NCBI GenBank assembly: GCA_037783415.1
Contig: JAZGTN010000211.1
Location: 186,001-250,000 of the forward strand
Length of the DNA stretch: 64,000 bases
DNA from: Leptasterias polaris
Lineage: Eukaryota > Echinodermata > Asteroidea > Forcipulatida > Asteriidae
Direction of reading: 5' to 3'
In this document: in pieces, positions 61,301 to 64,000 of the stretch
Layout of the letters: every line of letters starts with the position of its first letter
Position numbering within the stretch: the first letter of the stretch is position 1
Notes under the pieces: generated by a model
Seen by the model: the letters and a program-made list of their open reading frames with translations, nothing else
Database searches by the model: none
Told to the model about the DNA's origin: nothing
Made by a program: the position numbers and the translations under genes

Positions 61301-64000
61301 TGATCAGACAGTAGGAGGGTTGACTGTGTACTATGTACATGTAGATGCATTCACTACATGATATCATAGAACTGCAGAATGGAATAGTTTATGTATGATT
61401 CTAAATCACAGTGGGTGATTAGACAGTAGGAGGGTTGACTGTGTACCTTGTAGATGCATTCACTACATGATATCATAGAACTGAAGAATGGAATAGTTTA
61501 TGTATGATTCTAAACAACAGTGGGTGATCAGACAGTAGGAGGATTGACTGTGTACTATGTACATGTAGATGCATTTACTACATGATATCATATTATTGCA
61601 GACTGGAATAATTTATCTTTGATTCTAAACAACAGTAAGTGATCAGACAGTAGGAGGGTTGACTGTGTACTATGTAGATGCATTCACTACATGATATCAT
61701 ATTATTGCAGAATGGAATAGTTTATCTATGATTCTAAACCACAGTGGTTGATCAGACAGTAGGAAGGCTGACTGTGTACTATGTACCTTGTAGATGCATT
61801 CACTACATGATATCATAGAACTGCAGAATGGAATAATTTATCTATGATTCTAAACCACAGTGGTTTATCAGACAGTAGGAGGGTTGACTGTGTACTATTT
61901 AGATGCATTCACTACATGATATCATATTATTGCAGACTGGAATAGTTTATCTATGATTCTAAACCACAGTGGTTGATCAGACAGTAGGAGGGTTGACTGT
62001 GTACTATGTACATGTAGATGCATTCACTACATGATATCATAGAACTGCAGACTGGAATAGTTTATCTATGATTCTAAACCACAGTGGTTGATCAGACAGT
62101 AGGAGGGTTGACTGTGTACTATGTAAATGTAGATGCATTCACTACATGATATCATAGAACTGCAGACTGGAATAGTTTATTTATGATTGTAAACCACAGT
62201 GGGAGATTAGACAGTAGGAGGGTTGACTGTGCACTATGTAGATGCAATCACTACATGATATCATAAAACTGATGCCTGGAATAATTTATCTTTGATTATA
62301 AACCACAGTGGGGGATTAGACAGTAGGAGGGTTGACTGTGTACTATGTAGATGCATTCACTACATGATATCATAGAACTGCAGAATGGAATAGTTTATGT
62401 ATGATTCTCAACAACAGTGGATGTTTAGACAGTAGGAGGGTTGACTGTGTACTATGTAGATGCATTCACTACATGATATCATATTATTGCAGACTGGAAT
62501 AGTTTATCTATGATTCTAAACCACAGTGGTTGATCAGACAGTAGGAGGGTTGACTGTGTACTATGTACATGTAGATGCATTCACTACATGATATCATAGA
62601 ACTGCAGACTGGAATAGTTTATCTATGATTCTAAACCACAGTAGTTGATCAGACAGTAGGAGGGTTGACTGTGTACTTTGTAGATGCATTCACTACATGA
62701 TCTCATATTATTGCAGAATGGAATAGTTTATGTATGATTCTAAACAGTGGGTGATCAGACAGTAGGAGGGTTGACTGTGTACTATGTAGATGCATTCACT
62801 ACATGATATATTATTGCAGAATGGAATAGTTTATCTTTGATTCTAAATCACAGTGGGTGATTAGACAGTAGGAGGGTTGACTGTGTACCTTGTAGATGCA
62901 TTCACTACATGATATCATAGAACTGCAGAATGGAATAGTTTATGTATGATTCTAAACAACAGTGGGTGATCAGACAGTAGGAGGATTGACTGTGTACTAT
63001 GTACATGTAGATGCATTTACTACATGATATCATATTATTGCAGACTGGAATAATTTATCTTTGATTCTAAACAACAGTAAGTGATCAGACAGTAGGAGGG
63101 TTGACTGTGTACTATGTAGATGCATTCACTACATGATATCATATTATTGCAGAATGGAATAGTTTATCTATGATTCTAAACCACAGTGGTTGATCAGACA
63201 GTAGGAAGGCTGACTGTGTACTATGTACCTTGTAGATGCATTCACTACATGATATCATAGAACTGCAGAATGGAATAATTTATCTATGATTCTAAACCAC
63301 AGTGGTTTATCAGACAGTAGGAGGGTTGACTGTGTACTATGTAAATGTAGATGCATTCACTACATGATATCATAGAACTGCAGAATGGAATAGTTTATGT
63401 ATGATTCTAAACCACAGTGGTTGATCAGACAGTAGGAGGGTTGACTGTGTACTATGTAGATGCATTCACTACATGATATCATAGAACTGCAGAATGGAAT
63501 AGTTTATGTATGATTCTAAACCACAGTGGGTGATCAGACAGTAGGAGGGTTGACTGTGTACTATGTAGATGCATTCACTACATGATATCATATTATTGCA
63601 GAATGGAATAATTTATCTTTGATTCTAAACCACAGTGGTTGATCAGACAGTAGGAGGGTTGACTGTGTACTATGTACATGTAGATGCATTCACTACATGA
63701 TATCATAGAACTGCAGAATGGAATAGTTTATGTATGATTCTAAACCACAGTGGTTGATCAGACAGTAGGAGGGTTGACTGTGTACCTTGTAGATGCATTC
63801 ACTACATGATATTATAGAACTGCAAACTGGAATAGTTTATCTATGATTCTAAACCACAGTGGTTGATCAGACAGTAAGAGGGTTGACTGTGTACTATGTA
63901 AATGTAGATGCATTCACTACATGATATCATATTATTGCAGAATGGAATAGTTTATCTTTGATTCTAAACCACAGTGGGTGATTAGACAGTAGGAGGGTTG
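46395..64000. repeat. Satellite array, right arm, with macro-repeats
   Basis: Same monomer as the left arm, resuming at GATTCTAAAC exactly where the left arm was cut, and continuing past the window end. The arm is organised in large near-identical blocks. Rare variants serve as markers: GATCTCAT at 47471, 51393, 55873, 58777, 62699; TGTAGTTGCA at 48221, 53944, 56623, 59527; CACGGTAAAT at 54691, 57370 and 60274. Block 47072-52694 recurs at 58378-64000 (offset 11,306), block 55474-57527 at 58378-60431 (offset 2,904), and 53.9 kb matches 56.6 kb at offset 2,679. No genes. Confidence 0.97.

Noticed and set aside
31424..64000. Regular repeats resembling a CRISPR-like array
   Set aside because: The repeated part fills nearly the whole monomer, there are no unique spacers, and the context is eukaryotic. 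It is satellite DNA.

Overview
The window is eukaryotic and almost certainly metazoan. It has spliceosomal exon remnants, a 5'-truncated LINE, tRNA-derived SINEs, a DIRS-type tyrosine-recombinase retrotransposon, hAT-like and foldback elements, and a satellite array of at least 26 kb. The mixture (DIRS, SINEs with a 'CCTTGAGCAAG' central motif, AT-rich intergenic DNA) fits a marine invertebrate, perhaps a non-vertebrate deuterostome such as an echinoderm or hemichordate. That placement is inference; no marker gene fixes the species. No bacterial-style operon, CRISPR array or rRNA gene is present.

Layout. 1-1.6 kb: three decaying copies of a ~570-620 bp tandem unit. 1.64-6.5 kb: five copies of a ~1,048 bp unit. 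6.84-9.86 kb: minus-strand LINE with partial endonuclease and complete reverse transcriptase. 10.43-14.39 kb: the most unusual coding locus, a transposase-like protein followed in the same orientation by a USP-type deubiquitinase domain and a Ulp1/SENP-type deSUMOylase domain. They are separated only by one stop codon and two compensating frame changes, so they probably derive from one polyprotein. 15-15.8 kb: ~300 bp repeats rich in GTACGTAC palindromes. 16.4-18.5 kb: a 201 bp tandem repeat with a local 603 bp higher-order period. 18.85-30.76 kb: three co-linear remnants of a succinate-semialdehyde dehydrogenase (ALDH5A1-like) gene, all frame-broken. The ~10 kb between the first two is filled with nested elements: a foldback element with AGCTGTTCCG termini carrying a nested MITE, a 1.1 kb duplication, arrays of a ~125-130 bp repeat, an inverted minisatellite pair, and a 923 bp hAT-type element with a perfect 8 bp target duplication. 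27.7-31.2 kb: two minus-strand SINEs.

31.4-64 kb is a satellite with ~109-117 bp monomers, still running at the window end. A 6.4 kb DIRS element (39973-46395) is inserted in it. The satellite on both sides reconstructs the empty site, which shows integration without a target duplication at a shared GA dinucleotide. The element has 144 bp perfect inverted repeats and an internal complementary region that matches both outer ends. It carries gag-like, RT/RNase H and tyrosine recombinase frames, but the RT frame has a premature stop and most of the N-terminal half of RNase H is missing. The right satellite arm is built of near-identical multi-kilobase macro-blocks (offsets 2,679, 2,904 and 11,306 bp), so recent array amplification is visible.

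Taken together the region looks like repeat-rich, probably heterochromatic or subtelomeric/pericentromeric DNA in which a host gene has decayed. The coding capacity is nearly all mobile-element derived. The transposase-USP-Ulp1 locus is the best candidate for something not well described.
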